Below are positions 52,979 to 62,667 of a stretch of DNA of 64,000 bases, piece after piece. Origin of the DNA: Alteromonas sp. KC3 (GTDB lineage: Bacteria > Pseudomonadota > Gammaproteobacteria > Enterobacterales > Alteromonadaceae); NCBI RefSeq assembly GCF_016756315.1, contig NZ_AP024235.1, positions 4,216,001 through 4,280,000 of the forward strand. The letters run 5' to 3'. The position numbers were made by a program, and so were the translations under genes. Position 1 is the first letter of the stretch, and the number at the start of each line of letters is the position of its first letter. The notes under the pieces were generated by a model, which saw only the letters and a program-made list of their open reading frames with translations, was not told where the DNA came from and ran no database searches.

Positions 52979-53656
52979 TCATTTTTCTGCAGCAGTCATG
53001 CTCTTTTCCCACCAAGGAACAGAGAAGTCGATATTACCTTCATCGTAGGTATTTGCGTACTTCATACGCACAGAGTTCCAAAACGCTGCTTTAAACACAG
53101 GATCATAAATTACAAATTCACCCTGCTCGCGATATTGCTCAAATAGCTTCTGATAAGCACCAACCGGCGTTAGCGGATTGTCTTGTTGAAACACAACATC
53201 GCCACCATAAGCCTCATATAATGCTTTTGATACTTTCCAACTTTTTGCCATACCTTCAGCCATGGCTAGCCGATAGCGCTCTAGCTCATCTTCCTGATAA
53301 CTTGAGTTTTCATCCAAGTCGACAGTCCATAATTTAATAACGGCATAGGCCGACTGTATTTCACCTGCATTTGGCTCAATGGCATTTCTGCTAGCAAAAT
53401 CAGCCAACACCGATTCAGTAATTTTAGTGCCGAGTGCACGCTGAGCAAGAAGCGTTTTTACTTCTTTTTCTGATTTATCGGTAAGAATAGATTGGAAACG
53501 ATCAACATCCGCCTTTGACGGTTGAAGTTCGCTTTGAGAAATCGATTTATTGAACAAACGAGCAATAATCTCATTCGCTGCTTGAGGTGTGTTAATTCCC
53601 AGCGACACGACAATGGCCGCAAAGAGCACCATAGGAATAACGTCTGACCGAGTCAC
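52979..53656 (-). CDS. Exported SurA-N-like protein without isomerase domain
   Basis: 225 residues with an N-terminal membrane or signal segment (about 7-27). The first part (ANEIIARLFNKSISQSEL, then helices to about 120) resembles the chaperone region of SurA/PpiC-type proteins, but no parvulin domain follows; the C-terminal half instead has Tyr/Trp-rich sequence (VFKAAFWNSVRMKYANTY, WWEKSM). Family uncertain. Possibly a periplasmic chaperone-like protein. Single gene. Confidence 0.55.
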   Translation of the reverse strand: MTRSDVIPMVLFAAIVVSLGINTPQAANEIIARLFNKSISQSELQPSKADVDRFQSILTDKSEKEVKTLLAQRALGTKITESVLADFASRNAIEPNAGEIQSAYAVIKLWTVDLDENSSYQEDELERYRLAMAEGMAKSWKVSKALYEAYGGDVVFQQDNPLTPVGAYQKLFEQYREQGEFVIYDPVFKAAFWNSVRMKYANTYDEGNIDFSVPWWEKSMTAAEK

Positions 53657-53782
53657 TTAAATGCTTCCCTAAGTTCCAATATTGAGCACAAACACAAGAC
53701 ACATTCGTTTATTATTTTAAGAATTTTCCGTTGTCTTGAGAAATGACATTCTAAATAGGGTTATACTTTAGGCTATTTGTGG

Positions 53783-54199
53783 CTAAAATTCCACTTTCTT
53801 GCGTAGTGTTTTTTTCGCACTTTGTTGTTTTTTTACTTCACCTCGGCGCACTTTTACCGATTTACTTACCTTTGTCGCTCTGCGCGGCTTCTGTTCAATC
53901 GTCGCTGCCTTTATCCATGCTATTAGCCGCTCAACAGCATCTTCTCTGTTTTGTTCCTGTGTTCTAAAACTCTGTGCTTTTAGTACAAATATGCCGTCAT
54001 TAGTTACACGGCTATCTTTTAAGCTTAACAGCTTTTCTTTAAGCTCTTGCGGTAGCGATGAAGTACCAATAGCAAACCGCAAATGAATTGCACTACTTAC
54101 CTTATTGACGTTTTGCCCACCACTGCCTTGTGCTCGAATGGCTTGCATCTCGAGTTCGCTATCATCAATTGAGATTGACGATGTAATACGTATTTCCAT
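53783..54199 (-). CDS. arfB: Alternative ribosome-rescue factor ArfB
   Basis: 138 residues, the normal length. GGQ motif at residues 27-29 in AQGSGGQNVNKVSSAI, and a basic C-terminal tail (KPRRATKVSKSVKVRRGEVK...) that enters the mRNA channel of stalled ribosomes. It hydrolyses peptidyl-tRNA on non-stop ribosomes. The length and tail separate it from RF1/RF2. Confidence 0.96.
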   Translation of the reverse strand: MEIRITSSISIDDSELEMQAIRAQGSGGQNVNKVSSAIHLRFAIGTSSLPQELKEKLLSLKDSRVTNDGIFVLKAQSFRTQEQNREDAVERLIAWIKAATIEQKPRRATKVSKSVKVRRGEVKKQQSAKKTLRKKVEF

Positions 54200-54407
54200 T
54201 GTTCAGGACCTGTAATTCAGTACGACGTTCTTTAGCAGGGTCTTTACCACTGCATTTATAACAAGTGTATCAGCTATGCTGGCTCACCTTAATACTTAAA
54301 GAAAAGCGACGCACTAAAGCGTGTATTGAGATCTATCATTAAGAGTTTGTTGATCTTCAAAACCGAAATGGATAGCTTAAAAACTACACATTCATCTGGA
54401 ACTTTTC

Positions 54408-55361
54408 ATGTTCATACTGCTTATTGTTATTGCTCTGCTTATTATTGCTGGTGTGCTCTTTACCAATAAAGTCGATAAAGGTATTGAGAAGAACTTTTCG
54501 CCTAGCGGAAAACTTACTACTGTCAATGGTGGTATTATTCACTGGCAAGTACAAGGCAATGGTCCCAGTTTAATTCTGATACACGGCTTACTTGGCAACA
54601 GTAGGAATTTCGCTGCATTAGCCAGTTTACTTGCAGAGAAGTACACCGTTTATTGTGTGGATAGACCTGGTAGTGGCTTTTCATCTCGATTTCGTCACAC
54701 ATCAGCTACGTTCGAAACGCAAAGTGCGATGTTGTTAGAATGGATGGAAAAAGAAAATATCCATTCAGCGTCCCTCGTGGGCCACTCGATGGGTGGAGGA
54801 ATTGCCTTAAGAATGGCACTCGACGCTCCTGACACAATTTCGTCTGTCACCTTACTTTGCCCACTCACAACCCCCCTTACAGGTGGTGCAGGCCCGCTAT
54901 CAATGCTTTATATCCCCCATGAACCCGTAAGAAAGACGGTATCATCGACAATTGCCAGCCCACTTCGCGTGCAGTTTGGAAAGAAGCAAGTCGGACAAAT
55001 TTTTTACCCAGAAGCTGTCCCTCATGACTTCGCGGTAAACGGAGGAGGCATACTTGCATTACACTCTAGAAGTTTTTACGAAGGGAGCCGCGATACAGTA
55101 TCTGCACAAGGAAGCTTGCACCGTCAGAAAGACCGGTATCGTGATATCACATGCCCAGTGGGCGTATTGTACGGTGAAAAAGATGCTATTTTAGATCCGA
55201 ACACACACATGTCAGCGGTTTTGAGCGAACTACCAGATGCACAATCCCAGCTATTATCTGAAGCCGGTCACATGGTCCCTATCACACAGCCAGAAGCTTG
55301 CGCAGCATTTATCGAAAGCGTTACATCATCGGATGCAGTATCGCCAAAGGCTGCGGAATAA
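54408..55361 (+). CDS. Alpha/beta hydrolase
   Basis: 317 residues with an N-terminal membrane anchor (1-20). Oxyanion segment IHGLLGNSRNFAAL, nucleophile elbow GHSMGG with Ser127, acid in YGEKDAILD and His in SEAGHMVP. Similar to many esterase/lyase-like hydrolases, so substrate unknown. Probably faces the periplasm, tethered to the inner membrane. Convergent with the antitoxin-like gene. Confidence 0.9.
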   Translation: MFILLIVIALLIIAGVLFTNKVDKGIEKNFSPSGKLTTVNGGIIHWQVQGNGPSLILIHGLLGNSRNFAALASLLAEKYTVYCVDRPGSGFSSRFRHTSATFETQSAMLLEWMEKENIHSASLVGHSMGGGIALRMALDAPDTISSVTLLCPLTTPLTGGAGPLSMLYIPHEPVRKTVSSTIASPLRVQFGKKQVGQIFYPEAVPHDFAVNGGGILALHSRSFYEGSRDTVSAQGSLHRQKDRYRDITCPVGVLYGEKDAILDPNTHMSAVLSELPDAQSQLLSEAGHMVPITQPEACAAFIESVTSSDAVSPKAAE

Positions 55362-55363
55362 CG

Positions 55364-55798
55364 CTAATGAAAGGCACTACTTTGAGAAACTTTGCTTCGT
55401 AAAGTATGTGACTCTAGTGTATCCATGAGGCCGTATCCTAGCGCTTGCTGCTGTTTAACGCTGCGCAGATGCTCTGTGACCTGTTCAATACCATCAGAGG
55501 ACTTACAAACAGAAAAAGGCGACGCAGCCAAGTCGATATTGTATCGAGTGAACCACACTTGCATTTGCTCACTGTCCCCTTCTGACATAGTGATGAGTAA
55601 ATGATACATACGAATGAAAGCAAGCTGCGTTCGATATTCCCTCGTGCCACTCTCAAACCCTAACAGGGTAGTTTGCGCAAGTGATGAAGGTGAAATACCC
55701 AATATTTCAGAGGCTTGTTTAATATTTAGGCCAAGCTCTTGGTAAGCCCAGGTAAATGCTTTTGTAACCACACTGGTGGGAAATAGCGTTCTATTCAT
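55364..55798 (-). CDS. Xre/MbcA/ParS-type antitoxin-like protein (orphan)
   Basis: 144 residues. N-terminal Xre-like HTH (about 10-50; LNIKQASEILGISPSSLAQ) and a C-terminal toxin-binding-like segment (WFTRYNIDLAASPFSV, GIEQVTEHL) resembling DUF2384. Such proteins normally neutralise a RES-domain toxin encoded next to them; none is present on either side. It may have become a stand-alone regulator. Confidence 0.72.
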   Translation of the reverse strand: MNRTLFPTSVVTKAFTWAYQELGLNIKQASEILGISPSSLAQTTLLGFESGTREYRTQLAFIRMYHLLITMSEGDSEQMQVWFTRYNIDLAASPFSVCKSSDGIEQVTEHLRSVKQQQALGYGLMDTLESHTLRSKVSQSSAFH

Positions 55799-55906
55799 AA
55801 TTCTATCTCTATGTTTTGCATTGCTGTTAGTCCATATTGATAGTTAGAATGCTATTTACATACCATTCATGCTCGACATAACGCTAAGGCCAATTGTCGC
55901 TGTAAC

Positions 55907-56356
55907 TTAATTCGGATTTGTAGGGGATTTGAGATAGTGAGTTAAAAGTGCTGTTTTATCGATTAAATAGCCTTCACTTTCTAACCAGTGCACGGCCTGA
56001 TCATTAGTTTCAACAAAAACGTGGGCAATCCCGAGACTATTGTATATTTTTTCTAATTGCGTTTTAGTGGATGAGCGCACTGTAGAGTTACCTAACACCA
56101 CTGCAATATGACTTAAGCCCAGTTTCATAACACTCTTCACTAGAGACTTGAGTACGTCGGCAGCATCCGGAACGAAAAGCGATTCGCCCGTCACGAAAAC
56201 GATATCTCCCCATCGGTTTCCAGCTAGGCCTTCTCTTTCTGACCGGTAATCTTCAGCAAATTTAACTACGCACTCACGATTCCATGGTCCTTGTGCCTGA
56301 ACAGCCATTATCGCTCCACAACGGCTTACTACGTACTCACCATGAGCGTACTTCAT
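55907..56356 (-). CDS. STAS/SpoIIAA-like hypothetical protein
   Basis: 149 residues, cytoplasmic. Alternating strands and helices (YVVSRCGAIMAVQAQGPWNRE, DIVFVTGESLFVPD, LGLSHIAVVLGNS, IAHVFVETNDQAVHWLESEG) fit a SpoIIAA-like/STAS fold. No family name can be given with confidence. It lies near the CBS-domain gene on the same strand with about 155 bases between, so the two may be separate units. Confidence 0.6.
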   Translation of the reverse strand: MKYAHGEYVVSRCGAIMAVQAQGPWNRECVVKFAEDYRSEREGLAGNRWGDIVFVTGESLFVPDAADVLKSLVKSVMKLGLSHIAVVLGNSTVRSSTKTQLEKIYNSLGIAHVFVETNDQAVHWLESEGYLIDKTALLTHYLKSPTNPN

Positions 56357-56511
56357 AACTTCGCCTCAACTTCATTTCTTATTGCATTCACCAAGCTTTT
56401 TCAGACATTGACTAAGATAACAAAGAACATCGAAGTTGACGTAAGGCCACACTTCGAATGCAGATAATGTCACTGCATTCAAAGTATGGTTCACTTCAAA
56501 AAAATAGCCAA

Positions 56512-57075
56512 TTAGGCAGCGAGAATAGTAATGAGCTCAGCAAATGTTGGGCGCCCTTGTATATCGAGCGGTAACTTAAGCTCTCTGGCTATATCACTAA
56601 CGCTGATAACACCTCGCACTTCATGGGATTCTCTATCCATTACCAAACAATGATGCTGCCCATAGTCTTTGAGCGTCTCAATGACATCACCGACTGAGGA
56701 ACGGGCAAGTTCAACAAAATCAAACGACATCAGCGACGTTTTGGGGCGCATGAAATCATTTACAGAAAGCTCTTCTCGCTTTAGATTGAGCTCAGTCATA
56801 CGCTTTATCAGCTGCTGCTCGCCTACATCATGACTTGTCACAATACCCATGAAGCGATTCTCACTGTTGACTACCAACATCATTCTTACGTGTGACTGAC
56901 GCATTATCGCCTCCACTTTCGTGGCGGGCGTTCTACCATCTATGACATGGGGTAGGTGTTGTTTAAAATCGGTAAACACAGCCATTGCGGGGGAATTAAC
57001 GGTGATCGTATTTTCAACCACTGGCCATGCTAACGTATCGATAGTTTCGGTTTTATATAAATTTAAGGCGTGCAT
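56512..57075 (-). CDS. CBS-domain pair protein
   Basis: 187 residues with two CBS domains (about 50-110 and 120-180; MMLVVNSENRFMGIVTSHDVG and HCLVMDRESHEVRGVISVSDIA, strand-helix pattern with G-x-(I/V)-(S/T)-x2-D). No other domain, so it is probably a nucleotide-sensing regulator. AGGAGATGT precedes the ATG. Confidence 0.88.
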   Translation of the reverse strand: MHALNLYKTETIDTLAWPVVENTITVNSPAMAVFTDFKQHLPHVIDGRTPATKVEAIMRQSHVRMMLVVNSENRFMGIVTSHDVGEQQLIKRMTELNLKREELSVNDFMRPKTSLMSFDFVELARSSVGDVIETLKDYGQHHCLVMDRESHEVRGVISVSDIARELKLPLDIQGRPTFAELITILAA

Positions 57076-57117
57076 ACCTACATCTCCTAATCAAAATAAT
57101 AAAAAAGGGGGCTTTGA

Positions 57118-57441
57118 TTAAGAAAACGAAGGAGGTCCTCGGATAGTGATTTCGCGATAAATGCGAAAATGAATGGGTCGTGTTGCAGAACTTGTTAGGT
57201 CACCACTATGCTCACTCTCAAGCAAAGCGTAAAGCGAAAGCCCATCATCATCAACATCATCTTCTGGTACATCGGACGCACTTAACTCCCATTGCGCCAC
57301 AACAAATGATATTGAACTGTCAGCTTTATCTTTATTGGAATGCGTAATCGCGCGTTTTTCTTCTCCAATAGAAGAGAATGTTAGTAGCGAAGAAAACAGT
57401 ACAGGCATAATCAAAGCCAGTACTACAAACGATACACGCAC
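57118..57441 (-). CDS. Small secreted hypothetical protein
   Basis: 107 residues, signal-like N-terminus (about 1-26), acidic middle (PEDDVDDDGLSL) and C-terminus IRGPPSFS. The R-G-PP tail recalls the end of DUF2946 proteins, like the gene at 2873, but the rest is not clearly similar. Unknown function. Confidence 0.55.
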   Translation of the reverse strand: MRVSFVVLALIMPVLFSSLLTFSSIGEEKRAITHSNKDKADSSISFVVAQWELSASDVPEDDVDDDGLSLYALLESEHSGDLTSSATRPIHFRIYREITIRGPPSFS

Positions 57442-57708
57442 GATGTAAAACCTTGTTCAGTTAATTGATGTCGTGAGCAAGACCGCCAATTCGCATTGAA
57501 TATTTTGCCCACTGATTAAACTATAGGCTCATTTTAGCCGTTTAACAGTTCAGCTAAGCGCAATTTTTCTTCCACTGGACGATAAGGTCACCATTAGGTG
57601 TTGCTTTCAAATTCGAAAAAGACGAATAGTTTCACAAAAAAAATGCAATGTTTAATTCGTAACTTAAGACATACACTCACTGGTACTAGATAACACCAAG
57701 GGATATTG

Positions 57709-58236
57709 ATGAAAGCTAAATGGCCACTGACAATAAGGCTACTACACTGGCTAACTGCGATTGTCGTTATTGGCATGTTCGCTTCAGGCCTGTGGATGGT
57801 CGACTTGACCTATTACAGCGATTGGTACAAAACCGCTCCGCATTGGCACAAAAGCGTAGGTTTAATCCTGTTTGCGTTAACACTTTACCGCGTACTTATG
57901 CGGATGATTTCAACGCGTCCTCCTACCTATGGAAATCAGGTGGAAAAAGCACTGAGCAAAATAGGACATGGCCTTTTGTACTTGCTGCTGTTTGGTCTAT
58001 TTATATCGGGCTACCTCATCTCAACAGCTGACGGACGCGCTATTGATATCTTTAATTGGATTTCAGTACCCGCCTTTGGTGAGCTGATAGAAAATCAGGA
58101 AGACGTGGCAGGTGACATCCATTTCTATTTGGCTTGGACAGTAATTATTGTTGCTGCACTGCATGCGCTTGCGGCATTGAAACACCACTTTATTAATAAA
58201 GACGACACAATGAAGCAGATGTTACGGCTTCGATAG
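57709..58236 (+). CDS. cybB: Cytochrome b561
   Basis: 175 residues from ATG 57709 (AAGGGAT upstream; a TTG three bases earlier is an alternative). Four membrane helices with heme-binding His residues: RLLHWLTAIVV, HWHKSVGLILF, HLGHGLLY-type (IGHGLLYLLL) and HALAALKHHFI. A di-heme inner-membrane quinol:superoxide-type oxidoreductase. It sits 19 bases upstream of yceI, its usual partner. Confidence 0.93.
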   Translation: MKAKWPLTIRLLHWLTAIVVIGMFASGLWMVDLTYYSDWYKTAPHWHKSVGLILFALTLYRVLMRMISTRPPTYGNQVEKALSKIGHGLLYLLLFGLFISGYLISTADGRAIDIFNWISVPAFGELIENQEDVAGDIHFYLAWTVIIVAALHALAALKHHFINKDDTMKQMLRLR

Positions 58237-58255
58237 ATACACTTAAGGAGAAATA

Positions 58256-58822
58256 ATGAAGAAGTTAACACTTGCCTTGGCAGCTGCGCTGTCTTTAAGC
58301 ACTGCTCACGCAGCGGATTATGTTATTGATAGCAAAGGTGCACATGCCTCTATTAACTTTAAGATTCAACATCTTGGCTACTCGTGGTTAACCGGTCGTT
58401 TCAACGACTTTGAAGGTACATTCAGCTACGATGACAGTATGCCAAGCAAAGCGAAAATCATGGTAACTATCGATACTGACAGTATCGATTCGAACCATGC
58501 TGAGCGCGATAAGCACCTAAAAAGCGACGATTTCCTCAATGTTGACGATTTTCCTGAAGCTAAATTCGTTAGCACAAAAATTGTCGATAAAGGCGATGGT
58601 ATGATGGACGTAATGGGTGATTTCACGCTTCACGGCGTAACTAAACCTATTACGATCGAAGCCAAAAAAATCGGTGAAGGTAAAGACCCATGGGGTGGTT
58701 ACCGCGCAGGCTTTGCGGGAACTACAACCATTGCTCTTAAAGACTTCGGTATTGACTACGACTTGGGTCCAGCATCACAAACCGTTGAACTCGAGCTTCA
58801 TGTAGAAGGTGTTAAGCAGTAA
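58256..58822 (+). CDS. yceI: YceI family periplasmic protein
   Basis: 188 residues, signal peptide ending AHA (19). YceI lipocalin-like barrel: [57 protein letters not shown]. The family binds isoprenoid quinone-like molecules in the periplasm. Co-transcribed with cytochrome b561; AAGGAGAAATA precedes the ATG. Confidence 0.95.
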   Translation: MKKLTLALAAALSLSTAHAADYVIDSKGAHASINFKIQHLGYSWLTGRFNDFEGTFSYDDSMPSKAKIMVTIDTDSIDSNHAERDKHLKSDDFLNVDDFPEAKFVSTKIVDKGDGMMDVMGDFTLHGVTKPITIEAKKIGEGKDPWGGYRAGFAGTTTIALKDFGIDYDLGPASQTVELELHVEGVKQ

Positions 58823-58860
58823 TTCACTGCATACCGCACACTTTTTCCAAAATAAATACA

Positions 58861-58884
58861 AAAGCCCCTAAGTAGGGGCTTTTT
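58861..58884 (+). terminator. Terminator after yceI
   Basis: AAAGCCCCTA pairs with TAGGGGCTTT around AG, followed by TT. Confidence 0.9.
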
Positions 58885-58908
58885 CATGCTAACCATTCAA
58901 CAGTGTAG

Positions 58909-60201
58909 TCAGTGAAGTTTTAACTTTGGGCTAATGGCATGGCTAAGCTTTTTAACGAGTAATTTAAGTGCACCCTTAATTTTTCCATGTACCGCAAACT
59001 GATGCATATTATACAAAGACACATAAACCAATTTAGCTAAACGCCCTTCGATAAACATGCTGCTGTTTGATAAAGAGCCCATTAGGCTACCAACAGTACT
59101 GTATTTACTTAGGTGAACCAGCGACCCATAATCCTGATAGACAAAGGGTTTCACTTCTTTTTGGTTAAACAACGCCTTTATATTGTATGCCACAATATCA
59201 GCCATCTGATGTGCCGATTGTGCTCTTGGTGGCACCCATTTACCGTTGTCTTGTTGAAAACCACAACAATCGCCTAACACCCAAATATTTTTATGCGTAG
59301 AGCTTCTCAATTGCTTATCGACTAAAATTTGATTGGCGCGATTGGTTTCAAACAACCCCATTTTAGTAATAAAGTCAGGCGCTTTAACGCCTGCCGCCCA
59401 TACCATTAAGTCCGCATCAATTCGGCTACCGTCTTTGGTGATCAGTCCATTTTCATCGGCCTCGGCCACCATGGTCTGTTCTTTTATATCGACGCCCAAT
59501 TTATGTAATGCTTTTCTCGCTGAATTTGCTATACGCTCAGGAAGTGCAGGCAAAATACGTTCTCCCGCTTCCACGATAGTAATTTTCAAGCGCGAAGCTG
59601 ACATGTCTGGCATACCGTAGGCCTTTGATAAATTAGCCACGTGATGAAGCTGAGCGGCGAGCTCAGTGCCTGTTGCGCCAGCCCCAACAATAGCAACATT
59701 AATACGAGCATCTTTATCTTCTTGCTGGTTGATACGGATAAGTTGGTTTAGCAGAGCGCGGTGAAAACGTTCAGCTTGCAAAAGTGAATCGAGAAAATAG
59801 CAGTTATCAGCAACACCGGGGGTGCCGAAATCATTGCTAACACTACCAATGGCAAGAATCAGTTGATCATAATGGATATGACGTTCAGGCAATACTTGGG
59901 CACCTTCTTCGTCAATTAGAGGGTTCAGTGTGATGGTTTGCGATTCAGCATCCAGTGCGCACATTTCGCCTAATTGAAAGCGATAATGGTGAGCCGCAGC
60001 GTGAATGGCATAATCCACACCGTCTGAATGTTTATCGATAACACCGGCGGCAACTTCGTGCAGAAGTGGCTTCCAGATATGGGTTCGACTGCGGTCGACA
60101 AGGGTTATTTCGGCTTGTTTCTTTCTCCCGAGGGTGCGGCTTAAGCGACTGGCTAGTTCTAGACCACCAGCACCGCCACCAACAATAACTATTTTTTGCA
60201 T
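58909..60201 (-). CDS. ndh: Type II NADH dehydrogenase (NDH-2)
   Basis: 430 residues. FAD-binding VIVGGGAGGLELASRL at the N-terminus, NAD-binding INVAIVGAGATGTELAAQL (about 165-183), and the late GDCCGFQQDNGKWVPPRAQSAHQMA segment with the FAD phosphate Asp and quinone-site QxAHQ. A peripheral membrane flavoprotein that passes electrons from NADH to quinone without pumping protons. Single gene. Confidence 0.94.
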   Translation of the reverse strand: MQKIVIVGGGAGGLELASRLSRTLGRKKQAEITLVDRSRTHIWKPLLHEVAAGVIDKHSDGVDYAIHAAAHHYRFQLGEMCALDAESQTITLNPLIDEEGAQVLPERHIHYDQLILAIGSVSNDFGTPGVADNCYFLDSLLQAERFHRALLNQLIRINQQEDKDARINVAIVGAGATGTELAAQLHHVANLSKAYGMPDMSASRLKITIVEAGERILPALPERIANSARKALHKLGVDIKEQTMVAEADENGLITKDGSRIDADLMVWAAGVKAPDFITKMGLFETNRANQILVDKQLRSSTHKNIWVLGDCCGFQQDNGKWVPPRAQSAHQMADIVAYNIKALFNQKEVKPFVYQDYGSLVHLSKYSTVGSLMGSLSNSSMFIEGRLAKLVYVSLYNMHQFAVHGKIKGALKLLVKKLSHAISPKLKLH

Positions 60202-60343
60202 GGGTTTTACCTATTTACAATCATTCCACCTATGACTACTGCTTTTGCAATAGCAATACGTGGCATGACTGCAACCCATGTCTTTTACGTTAGGTATGCG
60301 TTGCTCGCTAACTTTTGTCAGCGATGATTAATACCTAAGAGTA

Positions 60344-60386
60344 CGCCTGTATACACTTGGGCACAAGCGTATACAGGCGCTTTTTA
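60344..60386. terminator. Hairpin after the TonB receptor at 60396
   Basis: CGCCTGTATAC (60344-60354) pairs with GTATACAGGCG (60369-60379), with CTTG/CAAG inside extending the stem. CTTTTT follows on the plus strand only; for the minus-strand receptor gene, which ends 10-17 bases before it, there is no T run. It may therefore also end an unseen plus-strand transcript. Confidence 0.55.
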
Positions 60387-60395
60387 AATATAGTG

Positions 60396-62477
60396 CTATA
60401 GCGCTAGTGATGCGCTAAGCATGAAATTGCGCGGTCTACCCGGAAAATAACGAGGACCACTAAAGGTTGTGAAATCAGCACGGTCGGCATAATCAGCGTC
60501 AAGCAGATTGTTTATTCTTGCGCTAACTGTGATGTCGCTGGTAATCCCGTAACTCACTCTGGCGTGCAGCAAGTCGTGCCCTTCATATTCATTGGCATTT
60601 TCAGCATCTGTAAAATAATCATCAACATGCTGCCATTCTAATTGAGCTCGAATGGTATCGGTAACATCGTAACTTAGCCGCGCATTAAGCTGTAGCTTAG
60701 GTGCGGTATCGATATCGTTACCTTTAATATCGACTTCACCTTGAAGTTGACTGTGTTCATAAGTGTGTCGTGCATAGCTCGCTGCCACATCAAACGTCCA
60801 GTTCGGTAAAATAGCCTGGCTTAGTTCTACTTCAATGCCTCGGTGCCATGTTTCACCGTTATTGATATTAAAAAAATCACTGTCACGGTAAATCACGTTG
60901 TTTTTACGTAAACTGTACAATGACAATGTATAGCGCCCATTATCCATAAGCCCTTTAAGACCTACTTCATAGTTTGTCGCCGTTACCGAGTCTAGGTCGG
61001 CGACTTGCTGAGCGCGCTGCAAGCGATACAATTCTGTCGCTTGCGGAGCGCGGAAACCACGAGATAGCCCCATGTACACATAGGTTTGACCATCTAATCG
61101 ATAACTCGCGCTTAGCGATGGGCTAAAATTATCAAAATCATTTTTGCCACTTTCAGGTCGAGAATAACGACAACCACCGAAACCACATTCAGTGCCATCT
61201 TCGCGTAGACGCCCTGCGTTCATGTTATTTGTGTAATCATACTCCATACTTTCAAATCGCCCACCTACCGATACATTCCAACGGGCTTGTTGCCAGTTAA
61301 GCGCAAAGAAAGGCGCGATGAGAGTGGCGTCAACATCGTAATCGTAGTGCTTGCCCTGTGGCACAGTAGCAACTAAAAAAGCCGACCCTTGCGTTGGCGC
61401 ATCTTGTGACTGAACAAGTTCCCCTTCGGTGTATTCAACGTCAATACCCACATCAATATTTAATGCTGGACTCATTACATAGTTCAGTTGCGACAGTACT
61501 CCTAACCCATGTTGCGCATTTTTCTCTAGCGGTTTTCCTGGCAAAAAGTGCATCAAAAAGTCCATGCTTTGGTCGCGTAAGTAAGGCGTTATCGACAGTG
61601 TATGGCCGCCGTCAAAAGAGGTTTCGACTTTACTCCAAAACCTTGTGCTTTGTGCCTTGCGAAATGCTTCTGGATTGGGGTTAGCTTGCGCTACGCTGTC
61701 GTTCTTATAACTCTCAAAGCCCGTAATATATCCTGCTGTATCTTGATCAAGGTTAGTGTAGGTAAACCCGGAAGTAATGACAGTGTCGGCTAAGTTTAGT
61801 CGATGCCGCAGGTTCACTTTCTCTTGGTCAACACCTTCTTTGTCACGATAGCCATTGTCTCGCGTGATACTGGCATTAATGCCAACACCACTTTGCCCAA
61901 AATCCTTTCCCTGTCTTAGCTTTATGCGATTAAAGCCAAATGAGCCATAGTCGTAGGCCAATAAGCCCTCACTAACAGTGGTATCAGGCGTAACAACATT
62001 TATCACACCATGAATAGCGTTTGATCCATAAAGTGGTGACGCGGGACCCTTTAGCACATCAATACGCTCAGCCATTTCGCCATGAGCTTCAAACAATTCG
62101 TTAATATTACAAAAACCTGCGGCTCGAAGTGCAATGCCGTCTTCTGCCGCTAATATACCACCACAGGCACCTGCCCCCGTTAGTACAGGTGAACGAAGTG
62201 CAGGTAGATATTCTTGACCATTGCCACGCTGCACCCCAGCACCCGCGACGTAGTTGAGCGCTTCTTGAATATGCTGAAGTGAAAGTAGCGAAAGATCGTC
62301 GCTGTTGATTGAAGAAACGACATAACCATTTGCTTTGGCTTTGCCTGTTATACGACTTGATGTTGTTTCGATACGTTCTATGTAGTTAGCCTCGTCCCCC
62401 ATAGCCGTGGCAGAAAGTGCTGCTAGCACTGAAGTGGTGGTAAAAAGAGACAAGAGAAACAACGGCTTCACAGTCAT
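60396..62477 (-). CDS. TonB-dependent outer-membrane receptor, unknown substrate
   Basis: 693 residues. Signal peptide (about 1-27), IERIETTSSRI as TonB-box region, plug (about 50-160; YLPALRSPVLTGAGACGGIL, VLKGPASPLYGSNAIHGVIN) with two Cys that could pair, and a barrel ending MLSASLAL. No Fur-like or Zur-like site was seen in the upstream 190 bases. The substrate cannot be read; a siderophore or other organic ligand is possible. Confidence 0.9.
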   Translation of the reverse strand: MTVKPLFLLSLFTTTSVLAALSATAMGDEANYIERIETTSSRITGKAKANGYVVSSINSDDLSLLSLQHIQEALNYVAGAGVQRGNGQEYLPALRSPVLTGAGACGGILAAEDGIALRAAGFCNINELFEAHGEMAERIDVLKGPASPLYGSNAIHGVINVVTPDTTVSEGLLAYDYGSFGFNRIKLRQGKDFGQSGVGINASITRDNGYRDKEGVDQEKVNLRHRLNLADTVITSGFTYTNLDQDTAGYITGFESYKNDSVAQANPNPEAFRKAQSTRFWSKVETSFDGGHTLSITPYLRDQSMDFLMHFLPGKPLEKNAQHGLGVLSQLNYVMSPALNIDVGIDVEYTEGELVQSQDAPTQGSAFLVATVPQGKHYDYDVDATLIAPFFALNWQQARWNVSVGGRFESMEYDYTNNMNAGRLREDGTECGFGGCRYSRPESGKNDFDNFSPSLSASYRLDGQTYVYMGLSRGFRAPQATELYRLQRAQQVADLDSVTATNYEVGLKGLMDNGRYTLSLYSLRKNNVIYRDSDFFNINNGETWHRGIEVELSQAILPNWTFDVAASYARHTYEHSQLQGEVDIKGNDIDTAPKLQLNARLSYDVTDTIRAQLEWQHVDDYFTDAENANEYEGHDLLHARVSYGITSDITVSARINNLLDADYADRADFTTFSGPRYFPGRPRNFMLSASLAL

Positions 62478-62667
62478 GTTTTATCCTTTAAGGTGTAAAT
62501 CAACGGCACTATAAAACATTGTACCCTGTAAGCCTCTGAACATAAGCTAAAAACCAATATTTTAAAGATAAGTATCAAAAAAGGCAGTACATCAATTTTT
62601 CTCGTGGCATAGTGTTTGCTCTGGCACGTTATTACGGTCCTAGACGAACTACACTTGGAGGATACTA

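Noticed and set aside
62478..62667. Fur or Zur box before the receptor at 60396
   Set aside because: The AT-rich sequence has no adequate match to either consensus.
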